Source of the DNA: Arabidopsis thaliana
Taxonomy: Eukaryota > Streptophyta > Magnoliopsida > Brassicales > Brassicaceae
DNA length: 64,000 nucleotides
NCBI RefSeq assembly: GCF_000001735.4
Contig: NC_003074.8
Span: 4,526,101-4,590,100, forward strand
Direction: 5' to 3'
In this document: positions 53,606 to 64,000 of the stretch, piece by piece
Position numbering within the stretch: position 1 is the stretch's first letter
How the letters are laid out: every line of letters starts with the position of its first letter
Notes under the pieces: generated by a model
What the model was told of the DNA's origin: nothing
The model's input: the letters and a program-made list of their open reading frames with translations, nothing else
Database searches by the model: none
Translations under genes and position numbers: made by a program

Positions 53606-56600
53606 TATGTGATATTATGCGACCGTACTGTTAGAACAATTTGGCTAGACGTTCATATATTGTTGATATTCGGTCGATAATGTACATTATACGCAATTGA
53701 GATAAATGCGCTTTGTCGTATATAAGTAGTTAATGTTTAATTAGTTGTTTATCAAGAGAGATCATGACTGATTTGCACGTTATAAATGTTTTGAAGGCTA
53801 AACCTGCTATCACACATGCCAACAATGTTATGATCAATGATAATGGTATCTATTTCATATGTGTTGTCTAGTTTACTAAACATATACTTTCTTCGTATAT
53901 AATTTACTTATTAGCCAATTTATGAACAAAGATTACTCCTCCGTATAACTTCATGTATAAATCTACCGACAAATGAAATATAGAAATAGAACATATATCA
54001 CACTATTTATGTTTCATAGAACATACTTCTTATGATTATACCAATAACCTAACAATAACCAAATTGACATTAATATTGTTCAGGATATAAACAATTTATT
54101 AAAAGTAATTTATTATTAGGGATAAATTTAATGCTTGTGACCGAAGCACTAGGCCCAAACATAAGATTCTTTTGATTTTGCCTTCGATGCCACATGCAAC
54201 TATTAAAGAGCTTTCACACTTTTCTTTCTATTTTTGATGAGCCATCAAAGGACACTAACTTTCTATACATTTTGGCTTTTTGCTTCGAGAAAAAATAATT
54301 TGGATTCCTACAAAATAAAGTATAAACCATATTATTTCAGAGCATATTTTCCATAATTATTCCTAACACACAAAAAAGTAAACTTTTCCAATTTTCCCGT
54401 TTGAAATTCCAAAATTATGTTTTTTTATGATTTGTGTGGGTCTATGATGTTACTTTTTTCTGTAGAATAGTTTTGTTCATGATCAACAATATTATATAGG
54501 ACTCTACATACGTACGTTCGAGATTTTCATAAGTTTTTTTTTCACTAATAATTTGTATTTTCTAGAAATCAAACCGCAAATATGGTATAAAACATCAAAC
54601 TATTGGATCAATGAACTTAAATTCAAAAAAAAAAGGTTAGGATAATGTCTTTCAGTCTATTTTTTCGTTTCCATGTATACTAATATTATGAATTATATTA
54701 GAATTATATATCAAAATTCATACATATATATCAAGTATAGCTGTGTGTGAATTATAAAAAGTGAACAAGGAAAAGGCAAAAGAAATGAGAGAAGGCCCCG
54801 ATTTGCCTCCATTCTCTCCTCAAAGTAAAAGTCCCACGAAACGAAAAACAAAATTGATTCTCTCATTTTAGTGTCATCATCAAATGTTTAAGTAGACTTG
54901 TATGCATTCGTAGTTTAGAGAAGCAGACTTGAAGATAACTAAACAGTATAAAATTGCAATATATTTAAGTCTTTTGAAGTGAAATTTGGTTATATGCTGT
55001 TAAAAGAAGTCAAAGCTCAACGGACTCGAGATTCTGTCGGAGGCTTCCCTTATTTTCTTAATTTGACATATATCTTCTTGGTGGTTCTGAAACTGACCTC
55101 TTAACCATTTTCTCTATCTCCATTGATAGACTCTTAACATTATCAAACTAAACGTATGTTTGTGCAAAATACCCTGGAAAAAAACTGGATAGTTTTGATA
55201 TGTTTTGAGAGAACTACGTCCTCACAACGCATCGAGGTATAATGTCACAAATATAATAGAACATGATGATGTGATATACATTAGATGTGGTGACCTACGT
55301 ACTATTAATTTTTAGTAATATAATTATCTTGAACGTCAGTGAACTATTATCATTTGCATGTATCAGTGAATTGTTTAGTTCGATTCATGGGTAGGTCCAT
55401 TTTTCATATATATATACATTATGGGAAAATACACTGTATTAGAACATGAAAGTTTGTTGGACATAGTATAAAAGTCTCCACACGGACAAGAAGGAAGCTC
55501 TCGTCACATTTCCACCATAATTTGGTTCAACGTTCACTTTCATAGTTCCTATGGAGATACAGATAGTAACTGCATGATTCTCTATAGAATACAAAATGAC
55601 CCTTATATGTTATAACAGTATGATTCATTATCAGAAGATTTTTATAAACGAGCTCAAAATAAGCTGTGGGAATTGATTTCGAATACATAAAGAGAATTAA
55701 CTCCCGCGTTCTAGGCATATCATGATCAAACATATTGATATACTCCACAAGAAATCATGTTATAGTCCACAAATTAAGGGATGTTTGTGTTCCCATATAT
55801 ATGCTTAAACCGTAGCTGTTTATCTTTGTCTGATAATATATTACAGATTCTGCATTAGAAGTAGTTGTCTTTTATTTTGTTTAAATTTTTGAATTCATAA
55901 CGTTTTCCCGATACCATGAAGGAATGAAAGGATATTAAATGTTATATATAAAATCCACTAATTTCCTGGCTATGACTAATCAAATCACAATGACATTAAC
56001 ACAGCTCTTTTCAGGTGCTATCCAGCACTTGACAATTCATAGCCGATCAGTTTTTTTTGTTTTTTTTTGCTTTATATCACATAATTCTTTTATAGTCTAT
56101 ATATGAAAAATATGAAGCCAGAGGCCGAGTCAAACGTGAGTAATTTATTTTTGTCAAAGTCAACTGTGAGTATTTTTAAACAATTCCTTTTATTCATTTT
56201 ACTTCTTGGAATATATTCAAATCTGGAAGATGCCTTTTAAATTCATTTTTACGTTGGAAAACAAATTTTTGTAGAAAGTAGGAAAAAAAAGTAGGAGGAA
56301 TATTTAATTTACTTGATGTAAAGAAATAGCTAAAACTGTGAAATCATAATTTGACCGATACGATTCCTTTTTGGAGTAATATTCACACTCCGTGTGAGCT
56401 TGGCGTTTACTAAAACTAGAAACTAATTGATCAGTCAATTTTATGAAAATGTCTCGGACCATATTCTATATATAGATATATGATGTGTCCATTTCCAGTC
56501 ATTTATTCCAGCTGACACCATCAAGCCTTCCCGCCTACGCCTAGTGCATGAAAATAACACTCTCACTGAACTCGTATATTTTAATAAATAGCACGAGTCC

Positions 56601-57469
56601 TTTTTGTTAATGATGTTAAACATATCAAATTTGATCAACATGAAAATAGGTAATTTGATTGATATGAAAAATTGGACGGTCCAAATTCAGTGAAGGGCAT
56701 GCATGGTTTGTCTCCATGAGATCAAAGTTGACATTCTTCCAAATTAAATGTCATGATTTGATACGAAATGAATCGGTATCAATACAAAAGATCATTATCT
56801 CAATGCATGTAACATTCATGTAACAATACATCTAAAAATGTAATGTAAAATATATGTGGATAAAAAGGGTGACCTTTTCATAAATGAGACCCTTGTACAA
56901 GTTTAATTCTTTTATTACTCCTAAAGGAAAAAAACCATTGAGCTGTGGAATGGCTCTGCAGTCAATGCAGAAATAAAAAAAGAGTAATAATAATGTAATT
57001 TGTAATATCATTTTTGTTTTTCTTTCGTTAATTATATAAAAGCATTTCTCTTCTGATGAATGGACCATCTCGTACATAGATTCTTTATTTACTAGACTGA
57101 TCTCTCTCTCTCTCTCTCTCGTGTTCTTATCTGTTTTCTTCTGATTTTCTGATTCGAATATTTACTTTCATGTACTGAGACATGTCAGAAAATATATTCA
57201 TTAATTAATGAGCTGTAAAATCCCAAAATATTCAAATTTCTTAAAAGAGAAACTTGCTCATAGGTTAATCAGTTTGCTTTTTGATCAAAAGAAAAAGGCA
57301 AAACTTCATAGATTGGTAAGAAAATTACTACTTCACTTGTCCCATAAGCAACACCCTTCCTATATCTTATTAGGCATTAGGCCTTAAACCCCACAAGCTT
57401 CTTCTTTCTTCTCCTTCTTCTTCTTTTTCTCTTCTTCAAGCCTCGATATACATCATTGCAGCCACCATC
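53606..57469. other. Long AT-rich intergenic region, MYB26 to EPFL3
   Basis: About 3.9 kb without a supported gene. Short frames at 55527-55748, 56441-56641 and 56832-57077 lack any recognisable features. A (TC)n microsatellite lies at 57101-57120. The last few hundred bases, with pyrimidine-rich runs near 57400-57435, should be the EPFL3 promoter and leader. Confidence 0.4.
57101..57120. repeat. (TC)10 microsatellite
   Basis: Ten TC units about 350 bp before the EPFL3 start codon. CT/GA repeats near plant promoters can be bound by BPC/GAGA-type factors, so a regulatory role is possible but unproven. Confidence 0.85.
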
Positions 57470-58234
57470 ATGAGAGTGAAAGAAACAGGAAAGGGTTTTG
57501 TGGTTATATTAATGGTGATGATACCAATAGTGAGCTGGGTTGATGCAACAAGCAGGCCTATTGCTTCCAGTCACGTTTCTTTTTATCCAGGTTTAATTTC
57601 TTATTTCTTCAGAGTCTAATATATTAGACCATTACTATGTCTGTATCTATATATATTGAAAGGGAGACGTGTAGATTTGTAAGTATGAACAAAAAGACTT
57701 CTCTGTTTAGTTTCTGTTTGCAAAGAAGGTTAGGTTCAATTTCTTACTTGTTTATACTAATTTTATGAGCAAATCAATGACTTGTAATAGTGGCTATTTT
57801 AGACTCTAAACCGTGGTCCCAAATATTTGCATGATTAACGGTTAAACCCAAACAAACTATGGTTTTAGAAATTACTGTTATAGATTAGTCAGTAAAAAGA
57901 ATCATAGAAAATGGAATACATGTTCTTATTAATGTCTAAATTCTTTTTCGTTTTCCCAATAATAATTTATATTGGGCCTGCAGAGATAATAAAGCCGCAG
58001 GCTGCAGAAGAAAACTCTAGGAGACGCATTTTGAACCCCAATGAGAATAAAGAAGAGATAGTGAAAAGAAGAAGAAGAATAGGATCAAAGCCACCAAGTT
58101 GTGAGAAAAAATGCTATGGATGTGAGCCATGTGAAGCAATCCAATTCCCTACCATTTCTTCAATCCCTCACCTATCTCCTCATTATGCTAATTACCAACC
58201 TGAGGGTTGGAGATGCCATTGTCCTCCTCCTTAA
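57470..58234 (+). CDS. EPFL3: EPIDERMAL PATTERNING FACTOR-like secreted peptide precursor, EPFL3
   Basis: Two exons: 57470-57590 and 57984-58234, giving 123 residues. A signal peptide (GFVVILMVMIPIVSWVDA) is followed by a propeptide rich in Glu/Asn/Arg and a basic processing-type stretch KRRRR. The C-terminal mature part begins about at IGSKPPSC. It has six cysteines in an EPF/EPFL arrangement (CEKKCYGCEPC, then a ~29-residue loop, then WRCHCPPP). The family binds ERECTA-family receptor kinases to control stomatal patterning and organ growth. EPFL3 itself is little characterised as far as I recall. The intron lies at the phase and place usual for the family. Position suggests At3g13898. The start is the only good ATG in front of the signal peptide. 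Confidence 0.92.
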
Positions 58235-58656
58235 CTAATCATTCTCTCTTTTTGTATTCCTTACTTAGACACAGTAACATATTATATGTTCACAACATGT
58301 ATCTGTTTTTAAACTATTATCATCACTCATATCAGTAATGTAGACTTGTAGTAAACTATAACGTCAAAGATTTTTTATCAAACTCAAGTAATTTTTTCAC
58401 AGTGAAATAGTTTTTTTTTTCTTTTTCTTTTGGGTAAGGTTTGGTATACTAGAAGGGGCGGGCCATTTGTTTGTAGCCATAAGGGCGAGTAATATTTATT
58501 TTATTGGGCCGGGCCTGACTTTTTTGCGCTTTTACTCTCCCGGCTCGTGTACTTGTGTACGGAATAGTACATAATATAATATGTTGTTATATTATTTCAT
58601 AAAAATTGTGGAAAATAAATTTCCAACAATTTGTATTCCACAAATGTTATCACTCA
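58235..58656. other. EPFL3 3' flank
   Basis: About 420 bases holding the EPFL3 3'UTR and GC-richer spots (GGGCGGGCC, GGGCCGGGCC at about 58456-58515). No gene. Confidence 0.4.
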
Positions 58657-59196
58657 TCTATATATACATTTTTGCATCCACTTTGTAAAATAATCCTCAA
58701 GTTGGATTTATTTACAGTGGCTGCCATTGGCATTTAATAATTATTTTTTATAATTAGAAAGTAAATCTTCGAATTAAATATTTGACATTTAACTATCTTC
58801 CCAAAATCTCTTCACATTAACTACACAATTAGTTACTAAAATAAAACTTCCAAAATATTTAATATCATCTAAACACTACAAAATTATCATTTTTGATATT
58901 GCTTTTTTCATGACTATAACAATTCGATTATAAGCATCAAACCGTAGAAATATTTGATAGCAGTTAATTACTACAAAATTACAAAATATTTATACAATGA
59001 TTTATAAACATATCATAAATAAAATCAACATTAATAAAATAAATAGGTTTTTTTACGGGACGGGTTTGACAGGATGTTACTTAATAACAATTGTAAACTT
59101 TAAAATAAAAATATTTTATATATAGATACAATTTGCAAACTTTTTTATATATTAAAAAATTAATTGTCCCGCGGTGTACCGCAGGTTAAAATCTAG
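58657..59196 (+). mobile_element. Non-autonomous Helitron (540 bp)
   Basis: The left end is A|TCTATATATACATTTTTGC and the right end CTAG|T, preceded by an imperfect palindrome CCCGCGGTGTACCGCAGG (59168-59185) and GTTAAAATCTAG. It shares most of its length with the element at 53138, including the ACACTACAAAATTATCATTT and CATGACTATAACAATTCGAT blocks. It has a further short insertion near 59045-59100. The substitutions in the hairpin suggest age. No coding capacity. Confidence 0.88.
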
Positions 59197-60050
59197 TGGT
59201 TCTGAATTTTGATGAAAAAAATAAAATTAAAAATCGCTATAAATTGTTGTGTGATCTTTAATAGTGATAGTCTGATAGATAGATTGTTAGTAATTATAAA
59301 CTTGTGTGATAGACAAAGACAAAGAAAATGAAAGAAAGTAACAAAACCATTAAAACATTGTGGCAGTTAACAAGAAAAAAACTTGGTGCCAACTAATAAT
59401 AATACCATTTGTTAGTCAATACAAATCAGTAATTAAATAGTTTAATTTCTGATTTGGTTTTAAGTTTTAACTAAAAACACACTAATAATGAGAAAGAAAA
59501 TCGCTAATAATTAATTAAAAGGAATATAAAAATAGGAGTCAGCTGAAGGAGTAGACAGAGAGAACGGAAATTGCTGCGTTGGGTTTGAGAGTTGCAGTCG
59601 GAGAGAGTGTGGAAGACAGACAAAGAGAGAGAGAAAGAAAGAGATCCAGAGATATTATTTTCCCTTTTGATCTTTCTTGTCCAAAGGGAAGACACAGAGA
59701 GAGAAAAAGCGAGCCCTTTTCTCCTTCTTCCTCAAATTCTCATCTATTCGAATTTTGCATTCATTAGCTTTCTTTGTCTGATTGATCTCCGTCGGAATCG
59801 GTGTTCTTTATGAACGACCCTCCCGATTCTAGGTTTTTCTCGCTTTCTCCCCCTTTTTTGTTGATTGGGATTTTCGTCACATTCTAGGGATTTTACCTTG
59901 TCTTGTGCCGCAAGTTTTTGGGTTTTCTGGGGAATGTTGGTGATTTTGATGCCACCAATCTTTCAAGGAGTCTTTGAATCACCGGAGCTGATCTCACATC
60001 GTTGTCGAAAGGATATCTTTCTGTTTCTTGAGCTGAAACTTTGAGAGATT
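59197..60050. promoter_or_regulatory. ALA7 promoter and 5' leader
   Basis: About 850 bases. The last 500 bases look transcribed: GA-rich (GACAGACAAAGAGAGAGAG around 59616-59645) followed by pyrimidine-rich and coding-like composition. Small upstream ORFs occur (for example ATG at 59810 and 59935). A leader intron is possible but not proven. Confidence 0.45.
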
Positions 60051-63000
60051 ATGGGGCGTCGTAGAATAAGATCAAGGATCCGGAAAAGCCATTTCTACAC
60101 CTTTAAATGTCTCAGACCAAAAACCCTAGAAGATCAAGGACCTCATATCATTAATGGACCTGGATACACGAGAATTGTTCATTGTAACCAACCTCATTTG
60201 CATTTGGCTAAAGTCCTTAGGTACACTTCAAATTATGTGTCCACCACTAGGTATAATCTCATTACTTTCTTGCCCAAATGCTTGTATGAGCAGTTCCACC
60301 GTGTTGCCAATTTCTACTTCCTCGTTGCTGCTATTCTCTCTGTCTTTCCTCTCTCCCCATTCAACAAATGGAGTATGATCGCTCCTTTGATTTTTGTGGT
60401 TGGGCTTAGTATGGGTAAAGAGGCGTTGGAGGATTGGCGGAGGTTTATGCAGGATGTGAAGGTGAATTCGAGGAAAGCTACTGTTCACAGAGGGGATGGT
60501 GATTTTGGTCGTAGGAAGTGGAAGAAGTTACGTGTAGGGGATGTTGTAAAGGTGGAAAAGGATCAATTTTTCCCTGCTGATTTGCTCTTATTGTCATCTA
60601 GTTATGAGGATGGGATCTGTTATGTGGAGACGATGAACTTAGATGGTGAAACCAACTTGAAAGTGAAAAGATGTTTGGATGTTACTTTGCCTTTGGAACG
60701 GGATGATACTTTCCAGAGTTTCTCCGGAACTATCAAATGTGAAGATCCCAATCCTAACCTCTATACCTTTGTTGGAAATCTTGAATATGACGGTCAGGTT
60801 TATCCGCTTGATCCTAGCCAGATTCTCTTGAGAGACTCAAAGCTCAGGAACACGTCTTATGTCTATGGGGTGGTGGTTTTTACTGGCCATGACACCAAAG
60901 TCATGCAGAATTCAACAAAATCCCCTTCAAAGAGAAGCAGAATCGAGAAGAGAATGGACTACATTATATATACTCTCTTTGCCCTCCTTGTGCTTGTCTC
61001 CTTCATCAGCTCATTGGGTTTTGCAGTGATGACAAAAATGCATATGGGAGATTGGTGGTACTTACGACCGGATAAGCCTGAGCGGTTAACAAATCCAAGA
61101 AATCCTTTTCACGCTTGGGTCGTCCATCTGATCACTGCTGTCTTGCTTTATGGGTACTTGATTCCCATCTCATTGTATGTTTCCATCGAGCTCGTAAAAG
61201 TTTTGCAGGCAACTTTCATAAACCAAGACTTGCAGATGTATGACAGCGAGAGTGGGACTCCAGCTCAAGCACGTACATCGAATTTAAATGAAGAGCTGGG
61301 ACAAGTTGACACAATCCTTTCCGATAAAACTGGAACTTTGACTTGTAACCAGATGGATTTTCTGAAATGCTCCATTGCGGGTACTTCTTATGGTGTTCGA
61401 GCCAGTGAAGTGGAACTAGCTGCTGCAAAACAAATGGCGATAGATCTCGACGAGGAGCAAGGTGAGGAAGTGACCCACCTTCCAAGGACTAGAGGAAGGA
61501 TGCATGGATATGCTAAAATGCCCAGCAAGACATCATCAGATATTGAGTTGGAGACTGTAATCACTGCTACTGACGAAGGGGATCAGACCCAGTCCACTGG
61601 TATCAAGGGTTTTAGTTTTGAGGATCAACGTCTCATGGGTGGAAACTGGTTAAATGAACCTAATTCAGATGACATTTTGATGTTTCTGCGTATACTTGCG
61701 GTTTGTCACACTGCTATCCCCGAGGTGGATGAAGATACTGGAAAGTGTACTTATGAAGCAGAGTCTCCTGACGAAGTTGCTTTCCTTGTTGCCGCTGGGG
61801 AGTTTGGTTTTGAGTTTACTAAAAGAACTCAATCAAGTGTGTTTATCAGTGAACGACATTCAGGCCAACCAGTTGAAAGGTGAGACTGTAACTGTAGATC
61901 TTTCCCTTGTTTCTATCGGCCCCAGTGAACGTATATCTAACTACTTGCAGGATATTTTACAGAGAATATAAAGTTTTAAATGTTTTGGACTTCACTAGCA
62001 AAAGAAAAAGAATGTCTGTTATCGTCCGTGATGAAAAAGGACAGATTCTTCTACTCTGTAAAGGTGCTGACAGGTTGGCCTCATAACTTGAAGCAGTTCC
62101 ATATAGTGTCTCAGTTCTTCTTAAGTAAATATCAATGCGTTATCTTAAACTTTTGCAGCATAATATTTGAACGGTTATCCAAGAATGGAAAAAATTATCT
62201 GGAAGCCACTTCAAAGCATTTGAATGGATACGGTGAAGCTGGTTTACGCACATTGGCACTCAGTTATAGAAAGCTGGATGAGACCGAGTATTCGATATGG
62301 AACAGTGAATTTCACAAAGCCAAAACTTCAGTCGGAGCTGACAGAGATGAAATGCTCGAAAAGGTATCTGACATGATGGAGAAGGAATTGATTCTTGTCG
62401 GTGCTACTGCAGTGGAAGACAAACTGCAGAAAGGGGTATGTAGTGGAAGTTTATTTGGGATTACTACCAAAACTCTAATTTTTGAAATTTCCTTTCACCT
62501 TACTGTTTATTGTTCGTTTCAGGTGCCTCAATGCATAGATAAACTTGCCCAAGCTGGTCTTAAGATATGGGTTTTGACAGGAGATAAGATGGAGACAGCA
62601 ATTAACATAGGGTGTGCTGTCCTTCTATGTTGCTGATAATACCACAACTCCAAATCTTGGAAATTTTAAAATAGATGGTAAGTGGACTAAGTTCTTTGTT
62701 TTCTTGAAATGCAGATATGCCTGCAGTTTGCTGAGACAGGGTATGAAGCAGATATACATAGCTCTAAGAAATGAAGAGGGATCATCCCAAGACCCAGAAG
62801 CAGTATGTATTAGGCTGATACTATAAAATCCTACATTACTGTTTACGTTTACAAACTTGTTTTGATGTGAGAACTTGTTTGTTGTTTCTAATGGCCAGGC
62901 TGCGAGAGAGAACATTTTGATGCAAATCATAAATGCTTCACAGATGATCAAACTAGAGAAGGATCCACATGCAGCGTTTGCTTTGATCATTGATGGAAAG

Positions 63001-64000
63001 ACACTTACATATGCTTTGGAGGATGATATTAAGTATCAGTTTCTTGCCCTGGCAGTTGACTGTGCTTCAGTGATATGCTGTCGTGTCTCTCCCAAGCAGA
63101 AAGCGCTTGTAAGATTGATATACCACAAGTCCTAGTTAAATCTTCTTATTGTAGATGGGAATCACTTATTTCTATCTCGGTTTTCTAGGTAACAAGACTA
63201 GCAAAAGAAGGAACAGGAAAGACGACCTTGGCAATTGGTGATGGTGCAAATGATGTTGGAATGATTCAAGAAGCCGATATAGGTGTAGGCATCAGTGGCG
63301 TGGAAGGCATGCAGGTAATCAAATTTGTTTTCAATGTAATGCGACTTTCACATTGGTCTATTTCTGATTGCACATACATTTCTCATTTTTTGTTTGCAGG
63401 CTGTAATGGCAAGCGACTTCTCCATAGCCCAATTTCGGTTTCTAGAGAGACTACTTGTTGTCCATGGGCACTGGTGCTACAAAAGAATAGCCCAGATGGT
63501 AAATATCTGTGAATTATACTTGATATTTAGACAGGCGCATCATTTACACACCGAACAACACACAACCTGACCTTGATTCATATTCTTTTTGCCAGATCTG
63601 TTACTTCTTCTACAAGAACATAACATTTGGTCTGACTCTCTTCTACTTCGAGGCTTTCACCGGGTTTTCTGGTCAAGCCATATACAACGACTCCTACTTG
63701 TTGCTGTTTAACGTTATTCTCACATCTCTCCCTGTCATCGCCCTTGGAGTTTTTGAGCAAGACGTGTCTTCAGAAGTCTGCTTACAGGTTTACACCTCTC
63801 TTGCTCAGTTATATCTCTTCAATCTAAACCCCTAAAACCCTTCTTCTAATATAACTTTCTCTCTCTCTAGTTCCCAGCACTGTACCAGCAAGGCCCCAAG
63901 AACCTGTTCTTTGACTGGTACAGAATCATCGGGTGGATGGCAAATGGAGTCTATGCATCCGTAGTCATATTTTCCCTCAACATTGGCATCTTTCATGTCC
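60051..64000 (+). CDS. ALA7: P4-type ATPase, phospholipid flippase ALA7 (3' truncated by window)
   Basis: An integral membrane lipid flippase that moves phospholipids to the cytosolic leaflet. Ten exons are visible: 60051-61879, 61951-62073, 62159-62435, 62523-62611, 62715-62802, 62899-63108, 63189-63314, 63400-63498, 63596-63787 and 63871 to the window end, about 1054 residues, all in phase. P4 features: [11 protein letters not shown] (first membrane region), [12 protein letters not shown] (actuator DGET), [12 protein letters not shown] (P4 replacement for PEGL), [13 protein letters not shown] with phospho-Asp at residue 425, [19 protein letters not shown] and [20 protein letters not shown] (hinge). 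The C-terminal transmembrane part runs off the window. Exon 1 alone codes for 609 residues. ALA proteins need an ALIS beta-subunit. Locus order suggests At3g13900. Confidence 0.94.

Noticed and set aside
55527-57077. Several short minus-strand ORFs before EPFL3
   Set aside because: Low-complexity, AT-rich, unconnected frames without recognisable motifs.
1-64000. CRISPR arrays, bacterial operons, tRNA genes, rRNA
   Set aside because: No spaced identical repeats, tRNA cloverleaf signatures or rRNA stretches were seen; the window is plant nuclear DNA.

Overview
This window is plant nuclear DNA: AT-rich, intron-dense, with canonical GT-AG introns, plant-specific transcription factor families (GRAS, LBD, IDD, R2R3-MYB), tandem cell-wall invertases, non-autonomous Helitrons and a plant-type U6 gene. 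Gene content and order match, from memory, the Arabidopsis thaliana chromosome 3 interval around At3g13780 to At3g13900. The U6 gene with its promoter is recognisable as U6-26. Locus names given below are recollection, not a database result. Exon boundaries were worked out by hand from splice sites, reading phase and family alignment.

Layout. 1-114 is the acidic end of an upstream gene. 560-2298 (+) is a nucleosome assembly protein (NAP1;4). 2429-9731 (-) holds two tandem cell-wall invertases (CWINV5, CWINV1) with the decayed remains of a third copy between them. 12779-15266 (+) is a PhnP-like metallo-beta-lactamase-fold hydrolase. 18841-21200 (+) is the zinc-finger factor IDD11. 23516-28976 (+) is an F-box array of three members, the middle one a pseudogene, with a Helitron between the first and second. 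29205-30737 (-) is an intronless GRAS factor (SCL29). 31426-31638 (-) is a tiny Ala/Gly-rich protein with a 5'UTR intron. 33810-34616 (+) is LBD22, and 35004-35105 (+) is the U6-26 snRNA. 35604-39033 (-) is a mitochondrial chaperonin (HSP60-3A) in 17 exons. 39662-45009 (-) is the ER-shaping GTPase RHD3. 46080-48326 (+) is a PPR protein (probably OTP72). 48500-49752 (+) is a bL34-type ribosomal protein. 50644-51927 (-) is MYB26. 57470-58234 (+) is the secreted peptide precursor EPFL3. 60051-64000 (+) is the first part of a P4-ATPase flippase (ALA7). Two further Helitrons of one family lie at 53138-53605 and 58657-59196.

The genes form no operon or single pathway. The local stories are tandem duplication and decay (invertases, F-box genes) and insertion of small Helitrons into intergenic DNA. 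The points most worth a second look are: CWINV5 has lost both residues of the Asp/Lys couple that marks true invertases, as well as two adjacent introns; a relic invertase lies between the two intact ones; three introns use GC-AG splice sites (NAP1;4, RHD3, MYB26); the U6-26 promoter is packed against the LBD22 coding end; and a pair of exon-like blocks near 32.8-33.3 kb belongs to no gene I recognise. I found no strong candidate for a wholly new biological system.
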